Assembly (NCBI RefSeq): GCF_016808095.1
Contig: NC_068975.1
Coordinates: 28,447,501 to 28,511,500, forward strand
Origin: Vigna angularis
Taxonomy: Eukaryota > Streptophyta > Magnoliopsida > Fabales > Fabaceae
Direction of reading: 5' to 3'
Length of the DNA: 64,000 bases
Positions 11,712-23,517 of the stretch are shown piece by piece. The notes beneath the pieces are model-generated. The model ran no database searches. It was not told the DNA's origin and worked only from the letters and a program-made list of their open reading frames with translations. Within the stretch, counting starts at the first letter, position 1. Each line of letters opens with the position of its first letter. Both the position numbers and the translations under genes were made by a program.

Positions 11712-13125
11712 AAAATTGGGCTTACGGGCCAGTGTGAGCTGGGCTTAGGGGGCCAGTGAGAACTGGGCTTAGGGGGCCAGTGTGAGAACTGGGCTTAAGG
11801 GGCCAGCGTGAGCTGGGCTTACGGGCCAGTGTGAGAATTGGGCTTAGAGGGCCAGTGTGAGCTGGGCTTAGGGGGCCAGTGTGAGAACTGGGCTTAGGGG
11901 GCCAGTGTGAGAACTGGGCTTAGGGGGCCAGTGTGAGAGCTGGGCTTAGGGGCCAGTGTGAGCTGGGCTTAAGGGGCCAGTGTGAGAACTGGGCTTAGAG
12001 GGCCAGTGTGAGCTGGGCTTAGGGGACCAGTGTGAGAACTGGGCTTAGGGGGCCAGTGTGAGAACTGGGCTTAGGGGCCAGTGTGAGCTGGGCTTAGGGG
12101 GCCAGTGTGAGCTGGGCTTAGGGGCCAGTGTGAGAACTGGGCTTAGGGGCCAGTGTGAGAACTGGGCTTAGAGGGCCAGTGTGAGCTGGGCTTAAGGGGC
12201 TAGTGTGAGAACTGGGCTTAGGGGCCAGTGTGAGCTGGGCTTAGGGGGCCAGTGTGAGAACTGGGCTTAGGGGCCAGTGTGAGAACTGGGCTTAGGGGGC
12301 CAGTGTGAGAACTGGGCTTAGGGGCCAGTGTGAAAACTGGGCTTTTGGGGCCAGTGTGAGAACTGGGCTTGGGGGCCAGTGTGGAAACTGGCTTGGGGGC
12401 CAGTGTGGAAACTGGGCTTGGAGGCCAGTGTGGAAACTGGGCTTGGGGGCCAGTGTGGAAACTGGGCTTGGGGGCCAGTGTGGAAACTAGGCTTGGGGGC
12501 CAGTGTGAAAACTAGGCTTGGGGCCAGTGTGAAAACTGGGCTTGGGGCCAGTGTGAAAACTGGGCTTGGGGCCAGTGTGAAAACTGGGCTTGGAGGCCAG
12601 TGTGGAAACTGGGCTTGGGGGCCAGTGTGGAAACTGGGCTTGGGGGCCAGTGCGGAAACTGGGCTTGGGGGCCAGTGTGGAAACTGGGCTTTGGGGCCAG
12701 TGTGAAAACTGGGCTTGGGGGCCAGTGTGAAAACTGGGCTTGGGGGCCAGTGTGGAAACTGGGCTTGGGGGCCAGTGTGGAAACTGGGCTTTGGGGCCAG
12801 TGTGGAAACTGGGCTTGGGGCCAGTGTGAAAACTGGGCTTAGGGGCCAGTGTGGAAACTGGGCTTGGGGGCCAGTGTGGAAACTGGGCTTGGGGGCCAGT
12901 GTGGAAACTGGGCTTGGGGGCCAGTGTGGAAACTGGGCTTGGGGGCCAGTGTGGAAACTGGGCTTGGGGCCAGTGTAGGAACTGGGCTTTTGTGGGCCAG
13001 TGTAGGAACTAGGCTTTTGTGAGCCAGTGTAGGAACTGGGCTTTTGTGGGCCAGTGTAGGAACTGGGCTTTTGTGGGCCAGTGTAGGAACTGGGCTTTTG
13101 TGGGCCAGTGTAGGAATTGGGCTTA
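11712..13125. repeat. ~26-bp minisatellite, about 55 copies
   Basis: Tandem units of the form GGGCTTAGGGGGCCAGTGTG plus AGAACT. Three sub-blocks are visible. In 11712-12330 the spacers alternate AGAACT and AGCT. In 12330-12965 they become GAAAACT or GGAAACT with GGGCTTGGGG. In 12965-13125 the unit is TAGGAACTGGGCTTTTGTGG. Single-base indels change the phase, so the several overlapping open frames here are artefacts of the repeat. Confidence 0.95.
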
Positions 13126-14153
13126 AAAATTGTTTGAACATTTCTTTCATTTTTTTTATTTTGAAATTTTGATTTTTTTTATTTGTTTTTATAAATTTTT
13201 TTTTGAAGGATAACAACAATTCGCGTTTTATTTGTATGAAAAAATGATGTATTAGATGATCCATATTGCCCCAAAATATTTACAATTTTTTTCATTCTTG
13301 CGATTCGTTCTTAGTACAATTGCCCCTGGCACACTGCCGTTAACCCCCTTTTTTCTTTCCCTTTTTTTTTTGAAATCGAGTTAATTTAATTGGGCATAAA
13401 CCTACTTCGCTTCTTTTAAACCTCAAATGGAAGTACCGCTTCCATACATAGGTGTTGCCCCAAAAATTAAAAAAGTGTAAAATTTTTCGTTTTTTTTAAT
13501 GATTTCGAAAACTTAATAGTAAACAAAATAAAATTTTATTTATTTATTTCCATTTTTTTTCATTTTATTTTTTTTCAAAATAAACATGATACAATTATGG
13601 AAAGAAAAAAACTGATAGAAAAACTTGAACAATTAATCTCCCTTTTGTGCCTTATCGAAGGTTGAGTGACTAAAGTTCTAAGGCCAAATATATGCACTCA
13701 CAAGGATAGCTTCCTAATCCTTAAATCAAGGCCACTAGAGCTATGGCTCTTTTCACTGTCTCTCCACAACTTGTGGAGAGTAATCAACTAGATGTGGAGA
13801 CACAAATGAAGAGAACAAACTCTAGCTGGAGTTCTCACGATAGCCAGACAAGAAGTACATCCTAGAGTGACACCGCTACACAACCCCTCTATTTCTAAGT
13901 TGCGCTCAGACCCGGGTATAGGGCCTCACTCATGATATGCATATTGTGTGGAGGGAGATTATAATGTAAAATAACAATTGCAACAATAAACACAAATAAG
14001 TAGGAACAATTATTTCAAACATAAATAAAAAGTAAAAGAAACTCACATGCAATTATTCCAAATATTAAACATAGATAAAGACAAAGGGAATAAAAACACA
14101 AAGAAAAACCACATCGAATTCGCTTATCTAATTAAATGGCCTGACTCTCTAAC
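13126..14153 (-). other. leader region of the Ogre-type element
   Basis: This lies directly downstream of the primer-binding site in element orientation. It is non-coding, with T-rich tracts at 13140-13210 and 13470-13580 and a more complex, GC-balanced block at 13640-13950. That block is where a packaging or dimerisation leader would be expected; the role is inference. Confidence 0.5.
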
Positions 14154-14172
14154 GTCCCCAGTGGAGTCGCCA
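14154..14172 (-). other. primer-binding site
   Basis: The minus strand reads TGGCGACTCCACTGGGGAC, two bases inside the 5' LTR boundary. I know this sequence as the PBS typical of legume Ogre elements (tRNA-Arg primed). It fixes the orientation of the whole element. Confidence 0.85.
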
Positions 14173-14174
14173 TC

Positions 14175-16411
14175 TGTCGCAACCGGAAAAAATCTCGACG
14201 GAACGACGATCCGAAAAATATAAATAAAAATTTGAAAAAAGAGATTTTGGAGTCACCACCATAGTTTATTCTGGAAAACTACGGAAAAACCATAAAATGA
14301 TAAAGCATGGTCTGCGAAAATGAGATTCTATGTTCGGGAGTCGGTTACGTGTAGGGAAGGTATTAGTACCCTACAACGTCTGCCATAAGGCAGTACCTTT
14401 AATTAAATACGCAAATATGATGTGGTTTTCAAAATGTTTAACTATCCCCTAAAATAAAACTCTAAAGAAACAAAATATATTTTTTTAGTTTTTTGTGCCC
14501 GACAAGGATTGACTTTGCTCCTACATATTCTCATAAAAAATGAGAAATCAGGGTTATGTAGTTCTTTTGAAAACTGTTCGAGAAATTTGTTTGGAAATTG
14601 TTTGAAAATTTGTTTTGAAATGATTTGGATTTTTGGGAAGTGAACCTGACAAGGACTGGCCTTGCTCCTACGTATCTCCACTTTTGATGGAGAATCAAGG
14701 ATCACGTAGTTCTGGCAAGGCGATATTGTTTGAAGTTTGAAAAATAAATGTTTTTTAGTTTTTGAAGATTTTATATTTTTTTTGGTATTTTTTTTATTTA
14801 GGAGAATGAAAAGGTTTTTAGCACAAGAACGATGCGTGCGATCACACATGTGCCTAAACCTTTAAAACATATTTTTGTAATTTTATTTAAAAGAGAGAAA
14901 AGGTTTTTAGCACAAGGACGATGCGTGCGATCACACATGTGCTTAAACCTTTGAAACGTATTTTTGACATTTTTTTGAAGAAAGAGAAAAGGTTTTTGGC
15001 ACAAGGACAAGGACGATGCGTGCGATCACACATGGGCCTAAACCTTTAAAACATATTTTTGGGATTTTGAAGAAAGAGAAAAGGTTTTTGGCACAAGGAC
15101 GATACGTGCGATCACACATGTGCCTAAACCTTTAAAACATATTTTTGTAATGTTTAATTTTTTTATTTTGTATTTTTCTTTTTATCTTTAATTTTTATAT
15201 TTTAGTTGTCTTTTTATTAAGAAGAGAGACGAGTTGAAATGTCTATGACATAAAATTGTGAAAGAAAAAAAACATAAGATAAAATTGTGGTAGAAAATTG
15301 GATAAATTTAAAAAAAATGATCAAAATGCATATAAATAGAATGAAAAGAAAATGTGTACCTCGTTGAAGATTTGAAAGATGAAGCAAAACTTTGCTTGTA
15401 ATAAGTTGTAAGGAGAGATAGGTTGATGGCGAAGAAGATGAATTTATAGTAGAAATGTGGTATGGGATTTATTATGTATAGAGGGATTAGGAAATAGTAA
15501 AATGTGAGAGAAAAATGAAGTATAGTTTTGGGATGGAATGAAGAGGTTTTGAGAGAGAAGAGATGAATATTATGTAATTTTTTTTGTGTGTGTGAAGTGA
15601 TGAGAATGTAGGTATTTATAGAGTTAAGGATGAAGAAAGTTGATGAATAAAAATAATATAATAAGTTGGTGGAAAATTTAGATGAAATAAAATATAATAA
15701 AAAAAAGATGAATAGAAAAAGTTAATGTGGAAAATAAGTGAAAGAAATAATATAAAAGTTTGTGGAAAAATTAGGTGAAATAAAATATAGTGAATAGTAA
15801 AAGTTAATGTGGAAAATAAGTGAAAGAAATAATACAAAAAGTTGGTGGAGAAATTAGGTATGGAAATTAAGTGAAAGAAATAATATAAAAAGGTGGTGGA
15901 GAAATATGGAAATTAAGTGAAAGAAATAATATAAAAAGTTGGTGGAGAAAGTAGGTAAAATAAAATATAGTGAATAGTAAAAGTTAATGTGGAAAATAAG
16001 TGAAAGAAATAATATAAAAAGTGGGTGGAAAAATAAGGTGGAGAAAAATGGATAATAAAAAATGTTGATGGAGAAGATATAATTAAAAAATGTAAGTGGA
16101 ATAATTAGAAAAGTTGATATATAAAATTAATATGGAAATGATGTGGAAAAAGTAAATGAAAAAGGTAGATGATGTGGAGGGTGAGGTGGATGGTGATGTG
16201 GAGAATGGGGTGTGATAAGAAAAGATGGGTGGTGAGGAAGTAAAAAAAGTGAGATTATTTTGGGCCATTGGATTAAGTGTTTAAAAGAAAATTTGGGGGT
16301 GCAAAAAGTAAAATAAATAGTATTTTTCATTTTGGTTTATTTTTTATTATTTATTATTATTATTTTTTTTGTGATAAATTATATTTATCCGGACGAAATT
16401 GGGTGTTGACA
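14175..16411 (-). repeat. 5' LTR of the Ogre-type element
   Basis: 2237 bp and colinear with 6451-8690. In the first 200 bp several differences are C/T or G/A at CpG sites, as expected from deamination of a methylated insertion. The right target-site duplication GGTGA follows at 16412-16416. Confidence 0.9.
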
Positions 16412-16929
16412 GGTGATCAAGAGTGTTTACAGTTAGTTGACAGTAGATCAGAAATAGTGTGTAATCAAGATAGTTGTGTGGTGTTTCAAAGAGAGAGAGC
16501 AAGAGAATGTGAAGTGATATCAATAGGAGGTTAAATCTTTGTAATCAAGATAGAGTGTTTTAAATAATGATACTCTATTATTTTATTTTGAAAATATTAA
16601 CAGTACAAATAGAATTTTCCGACAAGGAGTTTCATTATCTAAAAAGTTTTATTTCTCTAAAACTTCTTTCTTTAAAATTTTCTCTACATTCTCTCTAGAA
16701 ATCATAACTCCCTACTCATCTATTAGAAGATCAAAGACCGCCAGAGGGTTCCTTGAGGCGAGATCTCCATTTCTAAACAATTGATTTCAGCTATAGAGAG
16801 CAAATAAAGATCTTGGAGTTGTAGGAGAAATTTTAAAGTTATTGGAACTGTCGGAGCGTCAACCAGGTAAAGGAAACTAGTTTGTTTGGTTTGGATTTGG
16901 TATGCATATGATATTTGAGGTTTGTATGC

Positions 16930-17575
16930 TTATGTGATGATTGATTTGTGAACTTGGATTAAATCGTGAAATTTGGTATGTTGGGTGTTTGAGAAAGGTG
17001 ATGTATTGAATAGAAAATTGATGCATGTTGGTGTGTCTGGTTTGCTACTGTTAAAATTTGTTTATTGATGAATTTATGAATGTAGATTTAATGAGTTTGA
17101 GCTAATGTGTTTTTACAAAACTTGGGTATGGGATTAGTGATGATGTGATAATTGATTTGTGAACTTGGATTAAATCGTGAAATCTGCTATGTTGGGTGTT
17201 TGAGAAAGGTGGTGTGTTGAATTAAAAACTTATGCATGTTGGTGTGTTTGGGTTGCTGCTGTTAAAATTTGTTTATTGATGAATTTATGAATGTTGATTT
17301 AGTGAGTTTTTGCTTATGTGTTTTTACAAAACTTGGTATTGGTATGGGATAAATGATGATATGATGATTGATTTGTGAACTTGGATTAAATCGTGAAATC
17401 TGGTATGTTGGGTGTTTGAGAAAGGTGGTGTATTGAATTGAAAACTGATGCATGTTGGTGTGTTTGGTTTGCAGCTGTTAAAATTTGATTTTTGATGAGT
17501 TTATGAATGTAGATTTGGTGAATTTGAGGTGATATGTTTTTACATAACTTGGGTATGCGATAAATTAGAATAAGG
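16930..17575. repeat. three tandem copies of a ~211-217-bp unit
   Basis: Copies are anchored by GATTGATTTGTGAACTTGG at about 16938, 17149 and 17366. Each continues through GAGAAAGGTGRTGTRTTGAAT, TGCATGTTGGTGTGT and GTTTTTACAWAACTTGG. They are perhaps 85-90% alike by eye and non-coding. Confidence 0.85.
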
Positions 17576-17699
17576 GTGAGATTTAGGCATAAAATAGGGG
17601 TTTTAATAGATTTTAAGATCATGGTTTTGTGGAAAGTCTGCAGTTTTGAAAATTGTCTTGGAACCATTTAGGGCTTAGTTAATCTCTTATTGTACAAAA

Positions 17700-18110
17700 A
17701 TTTAGTAGGTCATCTAGTAAGGGGTCATCTTGCAAGAAAGTGTCTAGCAAATAGATCGTCTAGTAAAAGATCGTCTGTTAAGAGATCGTTTGTTAAGAGA
17801 TCTTTTGTTAAGAGATCGTTTGTTAAGAGATCGTTTGGTAAGAGATTGTCTGACAAAGAGTCGTCTAGTAAGAGATTGTCTAGCAAAGAGTAGTCTGGTA
17901 AGAGATTGTGTGGTAAGAGATTGTGTGGTTAGAGATTGTGTGGTAAGAGATTGTGTGGTTAGAGATTGTGTGGTAAGAGATTGTCTGGTAAGGAGTTATT
18001 TGGTAAAGAGTCATCTGGGAAGGATTCATTTGGAAAGGAGTCGTCTGGGAAGGAGTCTTCTAGGAAGGAGTCGTCTGGGAATGAGTTGTCTGGTAATGAG
18101 TCATATGGTA
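17700..18110. repeat. 15-bp tandem array (AAGAGATYGTNTGGT-like)
   Basis: About 25 units drift along the array from AAGAGATCGTTTGTT to AAGAGATTGTGTGGT to AAGGAGTCGTCTGGG. The 15-bp period keeps frames open on both strands and gives pentapeptide runs such as KRSFV and RDCVV. Low-complexity repeat, not a gene. Confidence 0.85.
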
Positions 18111-18960
18111 GTATGAGTTGTCTTGCAATAACTATGTGGTTTGGAATCTCGAATTTAGGGTTATGGATGTCGGTTTTGGACATTCTTTAGGTCGTTTTAG
18201 GGGTTTTGGATCCTTTCAGAACTGTTGGTAGGGGTTTCCATGTTGTTTTTCTTGCCTAGTGTGTGTATAAGGCTACTATGAAGAAAATTATGTTATTGTG
18301 TGATTATTATTTTTCAGACTATTATAAATAATTTTTATACTTGAATTACTTTGAGCATGTGATGTTTATATGATGTTATCTTTGTGAATGGAATGTTGTC
18401 GAAAAGAGTTCCAAGGAGGAACTTCTTATTGATGACTACTAAGTGTTGTGTGTATGAATATATGGAGCTTTGTATTTGAGCTTATCCTAACACGTTAATG
18501 ATCATTCTCAAGTAAAGAGGGATGAGACATATAGTGAGAGTAGCAGGAAGTCCTCTTCTATGGGCTTTACCTTGGCCAAAGACATTACCAAAGGGCTAAC
18601 CTTCTGTGGTAGCTTGGAGCGGGCCAACAATATTACAACTACAAGTGCATAAACTATCATAGTTTGACATTCATACTATATCCGAATGATTCAAGTCTAG
18701 GTTGATTAAATGAATGACATGTGTGATTAATTGGATTGGAATTGTGTTTTGTGTTGATGTAATAATTGTTCTAGGATAATTCTATTTACACTAATTTACT
18801 CTTGCTTTTGTATTGTTTGATTCCCTGTATGTGTTATTTTTCTCTTTTGTAATGATCACCTTAATAGTGTGAGTTTAGAGGAAATTTTCGGTGAGTAGAT
18901 ACTAGCGGGTGACAGAGTTAAAGCTTATAGTAAAATGTTCACCTTATTTATCTCGTTGTA

Positions 18961-18961
<1 letters not shown>

Positions 18962-19026
<65 letters not shown>
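18962..19026. repeat. (TA)n microsatellite, ~65 bp
   Basis: Perfect TA run of about 32 repeats. Confidence 0.97.
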
Positions 19027-19031
<5 letters not shown>

Positions 19032-22000
19032 TGTATTACTTTCCTAATAATTATAATAACAGTTTATATATTTTACTCAAATAAATTATTTTGTAAATAT
19101 TAAAAATGTGTTATATTAAACACTCTTAATGTTCATAAATTATTTCTTAGATAAGGTTATTAATACACTCTAAAGTAATTTTCTTCAACTATGTTTGAGC
19201 TTAAAATTAATTGACAAAAAGTGAAATTATAAAAGAAAAAAAAATACACTCCAAGATTTGTAACAGGTAGGTAAGGTGGTACTTCTAATGTTTTTAACCT
19301 GTTTTATTAACTTTAACTTCAAAGTTATCCCTATGTGGTCATGTAACAAAAGTTAGATAAATAACTTTTTGTTTGGAACTCAAGTTATATTAACATCAAG
19401 GACCTTGAGTGGTGTCAGAGGCCCGTCCCAAGACTCAAATAATCTCAAGTTCCTAAGTTTTCTTATTTTCAGTTTAGTTATTGGGTAATGCATTTCGTTA
19501 TTTTTTTTTAACTCATTATACAGTTTTTTTTTGGTAAAATATCAAAATTCTTATAACTCATTAGAAAATTTATTAAAAAAATTAATTCTGTAGTCGCTTT
19601 GAAATACATAATGGTGAAATGTATATAGAACTTAAATTTCATAAAATAAAAAATAGTATGATTCCTGACTTCGGGTTTTGATAGAAGAAAAATAATGATG
19701 ACATCACAGACATAGTTGGTTCTGGTAAAAAAAATATATTTTGATTCTTTTTTATATACATGAATGTACTTTTTTTTATTTGATTGAAACCCCTTACAAT
19801 ATAGAAACTCTTTTACTTGAATTAGAATAATTGAAAATTTTAAAAGATGATGAATAGAAAAAACAAATATATTGCACGAATTTAAGTTTAGGTGAACATT
19901 GATTTCCTATTGCTGGGTAAAAATTGATAATAAGAGAATTTAATTCCATATTACAATTATTAAAGTATTTTAAAAAAATGATTATCTCTAAACCATATGA
20001 TGGTTAGAAAATATTATTAATAAATTGTCATCTTTGAAATAGTTTTGTTTAAAGTAGATTTTATTTGAAATCAAATACATCATAAAATAAATATTGACTG
20101 AATTAATGGACATAAAGTGAGTAAGAGACATTGAAATCTCTTTCTACAAGACTTAATAACTTTACAGCTTAAAACATTAGAAAATAAAATGAAAATTAAT
20201 TATATATTTATAATAAATTAAGACTTAAAACAAATTTAGGCTTGTTTTTTAGTTGTAGCACATACCAACTGTTCCTAGCTGAACAAGAGTGTAAGAGTGG
20301 AAGGAGGAGGTAATGGTGGAGATTTTAATTATTAGTAGAGGAAACATTTTGCCATTTTAGGAATCTGATTACAATGTAAAAAAAAAAAAAAAGAGAACTG
20401 AGAGTGAGAGTGAGAGAAAAACTCTGAATACTATGTAAGAAAGAGAGAGATGTAAAAAAAAAAGAAGAGAGAACTGAGAGTGAGAGTGCGAGATGAACTC
20501 TGAATACTATGTAAGAAAGAGAGAGAAGGAAAGAGATAGTATTGTAATGAATGTATCTTTGTAAAATATCAGACTTTGGTACTTACAACATATAGAAAAC
20601 AGTAATATATAAAGAAAAAGAAGAGTAAGGGGTAAAATACAAGCAATTACTTTCTTGAGTTGTGAATCAACACGCTTTGAAATTTATATTTCCAACAAAG
20701 TTTCTCCAAACAAAAATCAAATATGTATAAAAAAATCAATCTCAAAGTTCAACTTCATATACTCAAGAACACCAAACATCAAAACAAGTGCAGCAATTTT
20801 TTAGTATATGGGGAACGCCAATTACCAATGTTTTTCAGGGCAGAAAATAAAGACTAAAAACCCTGATTCCTATAGATAACTGGCATTAAGCAGGCCCAAT
20901 ATGCTTTAATAGCCAATGCATATTTCACATTTGCACTAGCTCTAGAAAACTCATATATATGATCAAGTTATTGGCTTTCTTTATTTAGATTTGCCTCTAA
21001 AAGTTCATGATGATGTAAACATAAGTAATGCGTAGGTGTAAGAAGCATAAACACATAACGCACTACATTGCACAATAATTAACAAAAGGCTCAACTATTC
21101 TATGGACACAATGTCGACATACTATACTCATAAAGTTAGTAAAGTTATAAAACATTAAAGTTTTGGACCTTAATTTTTGGATGCTTATAAATATTTCATG
21201 CCCTCTCACCCTGATATTTAAAGTGTACTGTTCTTTTTTATGAGATTATTGTTTCGTTGTGTTCTTGATCTCAATGCTTTTACTTATTTTTTTGAGAAAC
21301 AAATCTCAGTGCGGACAAATGACAACAAAAGTGAGAAAAAACAGTTATGTGCATGTTTGTGCATCTTATTTTTGTTTTAAAATGGTTTGGTTGCCACTCT
21401 TCATTGGACCATAAACACAAATGACCAATGCATGTGTCTTGTACAAAGTTCGATCATTAAAGGTGGCAGCAGGTTGCAATGCATGTTCATCAACAGTGCT
21501 CTGTGCATGAAATCTGAGGGGTGTAATTGGCTAAAGAGAGAATCTCTGTCCACGTTTGTTGAAAGTAAGCATGAAACCTGCAAAACTTTTAATCTCTCAT
21601 GCTCGTGAACAAGGTTGTTTGACAGTGTGAGAGCAGTGAAATGAAAAAAAAAAACAAAGGTGTGAGTCATATAAAGCTGAAATAGTTTGAGGAGAAGAGA
21701 ACTTGTTAAGATTAAATCACCATGAAGAGGTAGGACTTATAATTCCAGATTTCAAATTAAAACCCTTTATCAACCACAACCACTGCCCTACTAAAGTTAT
21801 ATATCCTTAACACCTAACATGAAAAAAATAAAATGTAAGTTGTGATGATAAATACAAACACTGAGGTATATGCTACTAATGATGATAATTATCTAAGGAC
21901 AGCTGTGATATAAAAGTTCTTGAACATATGATGGTTCATTATCCAAATTCAAAACCATGGTAACCTTTTTTCTCTTCTTATCACTTCTTTTTGGAATTCT

Positions 22001-22415
22001 AAATGCTTACATTATTCAAATATGTTATTCAGAATTTCAGTGAAAAATGTTGCACAATGTTGCCATATATATGTCTTATCTCCTAGCTCCCCTATCTTTA
22101 TTTTCACTATTAGTGATGGAGCTGTAAGAGAATGCATTTGGTTGTCACAACGCACTTATGCCTTCATTTCCTACACTTTAAGTCCATAGTCAAACATTTA
22201 TTTATGCCTAGGTTCGTATCGATTCTTGAAGTATAAAACAGTGATTTTGTCTTTTCTTTTTAGGATGCTCGCAAGCAATAATAGCTTTCTTAGGTGACTT
22301 TGTCTTGAATGTAGTGCCGCACTGCCTCATGCACTTCACCATTATTTAATTAAGAGATAAACAGCAAATGGGACTCTTACATCAAGTTGCACCAAAAGTG
22401 ACCGTCAAGCAATGG
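19027..22415. other. AT-rich intergenic DNA upstream of NAS
   Basis: No gene. A tandem duplication at about 20390-20535 repeats GAGAACTGAGAGTGAGAGTG followed by CTCTGAATACTATGTAAGAA. The 300-400 bp before 22416 should contain the NAS promoter. Small frames near 21387-21670 have no family resemblance. Confidence 0.55.
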
Positions 22416-22423
22416 TATATAAT
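22416..22423 (+). promoter_or_regulatory. probable TATA box of the NAS gene
   Basis: TATATAAT lies about 153 bp before the ATG. Nothing else between it and the ATG resembles a TATA element. Confidence 0.55.
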
Positions 22424-22575
22424 AGCCTCTAAAGCCTAAACAGAACACAGTCTTGGAGTGAAGGGTGCTGTGAAACTGGAATTCTGGGTGAGAAGCTAGC
22501 AAGAGTCCTTGCCATCACTCACTCCTATTGTCCTTTGTCCTTCTTCTGTGCAAGTTGTTTAATCAGTCATACTAG

Positions 22576-23517
22576 ATGGAGAGCCAACAGGAAATGATAG
22601 TAGGAAAGGTATGTGAAATCTATGAGGAAATCTCCAAACTTGGAGACCTCAACCCCTCCAGCCATGTCAACAACCTCTTCACCCAACTTGTCACGATTTG
22701 CACCACCCCATGTCAAATAGATGTTTCTCAGCTGAGCCAACAGGTTAGAGAAACCGTAGCAAAGCTCATTAGACTTTGTGGGAAAGCTGAGGGACTTCTT
22801 GAGAGTCACTACTCAACCATCATAGGATCATATGAAAATCCTTTAAACCACATGAAACTCTTCCCCTACTACTCTAATTACCTCAAACTAAGTCACTTGG
22901 AGTTCACCATGCTCACCACACACTGCACCCAACAAGTCCCCTCCCAACTTGCCTTTGTGGGTTCAGGTCCCCTTCCTCTCACCTCAATCATTTTGGCCAC
23001 CCATTACCTCAGGCAGACATGCTTCCACAACTACGACATAGATCTTTTGGCAAATGTCAAGGCTCATAGCTTGGTCTCTTCGGACCCTGACTTGTCCAAG
23101 AGAATGTTCTTCCACACTAATGATATTCTAAACGTGTCAAATGGCCTCAAGGACTATAACGTGGTCTACTTGGCAGCACTTGTGGGCATGGACCATAAGG
23201 ATAAAGCAGAAGTCATCAAACACCTTGCCAAGTTCATGGCTCCAGGAGCTATTTTGCTGTTGAGGAGTGCACATGGTGCTAGAGCCTTCCTCTACCCGGT
23301 GGTTGATCCTTCTTCCGATCTCAAAGGTTTTGAAATTCTCTCCGTTTTTCACCCCACTGATGAGGTTATTAACTCAGTTATTGTTGCACGCAAGCATTTG
23401 GTGAATCAAGGGACTTATTCAGCAGTGTTGGCTAGCAAATGCTATGGAGTTGAAGGGTTTAATCCCTTCAACCATGGGAAGGTTATTGAGGAGTTGACAG
23501 TTGAAGATCAAGCTTGA
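22576..23517 (+). CDS. NAS: nicotianamine synthase
   Basis: Intronless, 313 aa, the usual size for plant nicotianamine synthase. The enzyme joins three S-adenosylmethionine molecules to make nicotianamine, the chelator that moves iron, zinc and copper in plants. Diagnostic segments are NPLNHMKLFPYYSNYLKLSH (88-107), the SAM-pocket glycine loop FVGSGPLPLTSIILA (127-141), NVVYLAALVGMD (195-206), PGAILLLRSAHGARAFLYP (223-241) and the FHPTDEVINSVIVAR block (258-272). The ATG follows a leader with a TATA box about 150 bp upstream and begins the conserved N-terminal helix. The C-terminus stops shortly after GFNPFNHGKVIEELT and is complete. No signal peptide. NAS genes are commonly iron-regulated, but I see no element here that proves it. 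Confidence 0.97.
   Translation: MESQQEMIVGKVCEIYEEISKLGDLNPSSHVNNLFTQLVTICTTPCQIDVSQLSQQVRETVAKLIRLCGKAEGLLESHYSTIIGSYENPLNHMKLFPYYSNYLKLSHLEFTMLTTHCTQQVPSQLAFVGSGPLPLTSIILATHYLRQTCFHNYDIDLLANVKAHSLVSSDPDLSKRMFFHTNDILNVSNGLKDYNVVYLAALVGMDHKDKAEVIKHLAKFMAPGAILLLRSAHGARAFLYPVVDPSSDLKGFEILSVFHPTDEVINSVIVARKHLVNQGTYSAVLASKCYGVEGFNPFNHGKVIEELTVEDQA

Larger units (their letters stand above)
6451..16411 (-). mobile_element. complete non-autonomous Ogre/Tat-type Ty3-gypsy LTR element, 9961 bp
   Basis: Two near-identical LTRs (6451-8690, 2240 bp; 14175-16411, 2237 bp) flank a 5.5-kb interior. The element is bordered by the 5-bp duplication GGTGA at 6446-6450 and 16412-16416, so both ends are intact. 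On the minus strand each LTR begins TGTCAACACCCAATTTCG and ends TTGCGACA. A primer-binding site with the sequence typical of legume Ogre elements lies just inside the 14175 LTR, and a polypurine tract lies just inside the 8690 LTR, so the element reads right to left. The interior has no gag, protease, RT, RNase H or integrase. It holds two tandem arrays, diverged internal repeats and a leader-like region. It must therefore have moved with proteins from an autonomous relative. Family assignment rests on PBS and LTR termini. Confidence 0.88.
16412..18960. other. older repeat-rich region interrupted by the Ogre insertion
   Basis: No gene. Joining ...CTAAGGGTGA (up to 6450) to ...TCAAGAGTG (after 16416) rebuilds the empty site. 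Beyond it lie a triplicated ~214-bp block, a 15-bp array and a complex segment at 18360-18900 (for example CTTTACCTTGGCCAAAGAC at about 18568) that resembles legume LTR sequence. A solo LTR or an old retroelement is possible, but I cannot find its borders. Confidence 0.45.

Noticed and set aside
12305..12978. Overlapping plus-strand frames with WKLGLGASVETG-type repeats
   Set aside because: They are produced by the 26-bp minisatellite, which shifts frame every unit.
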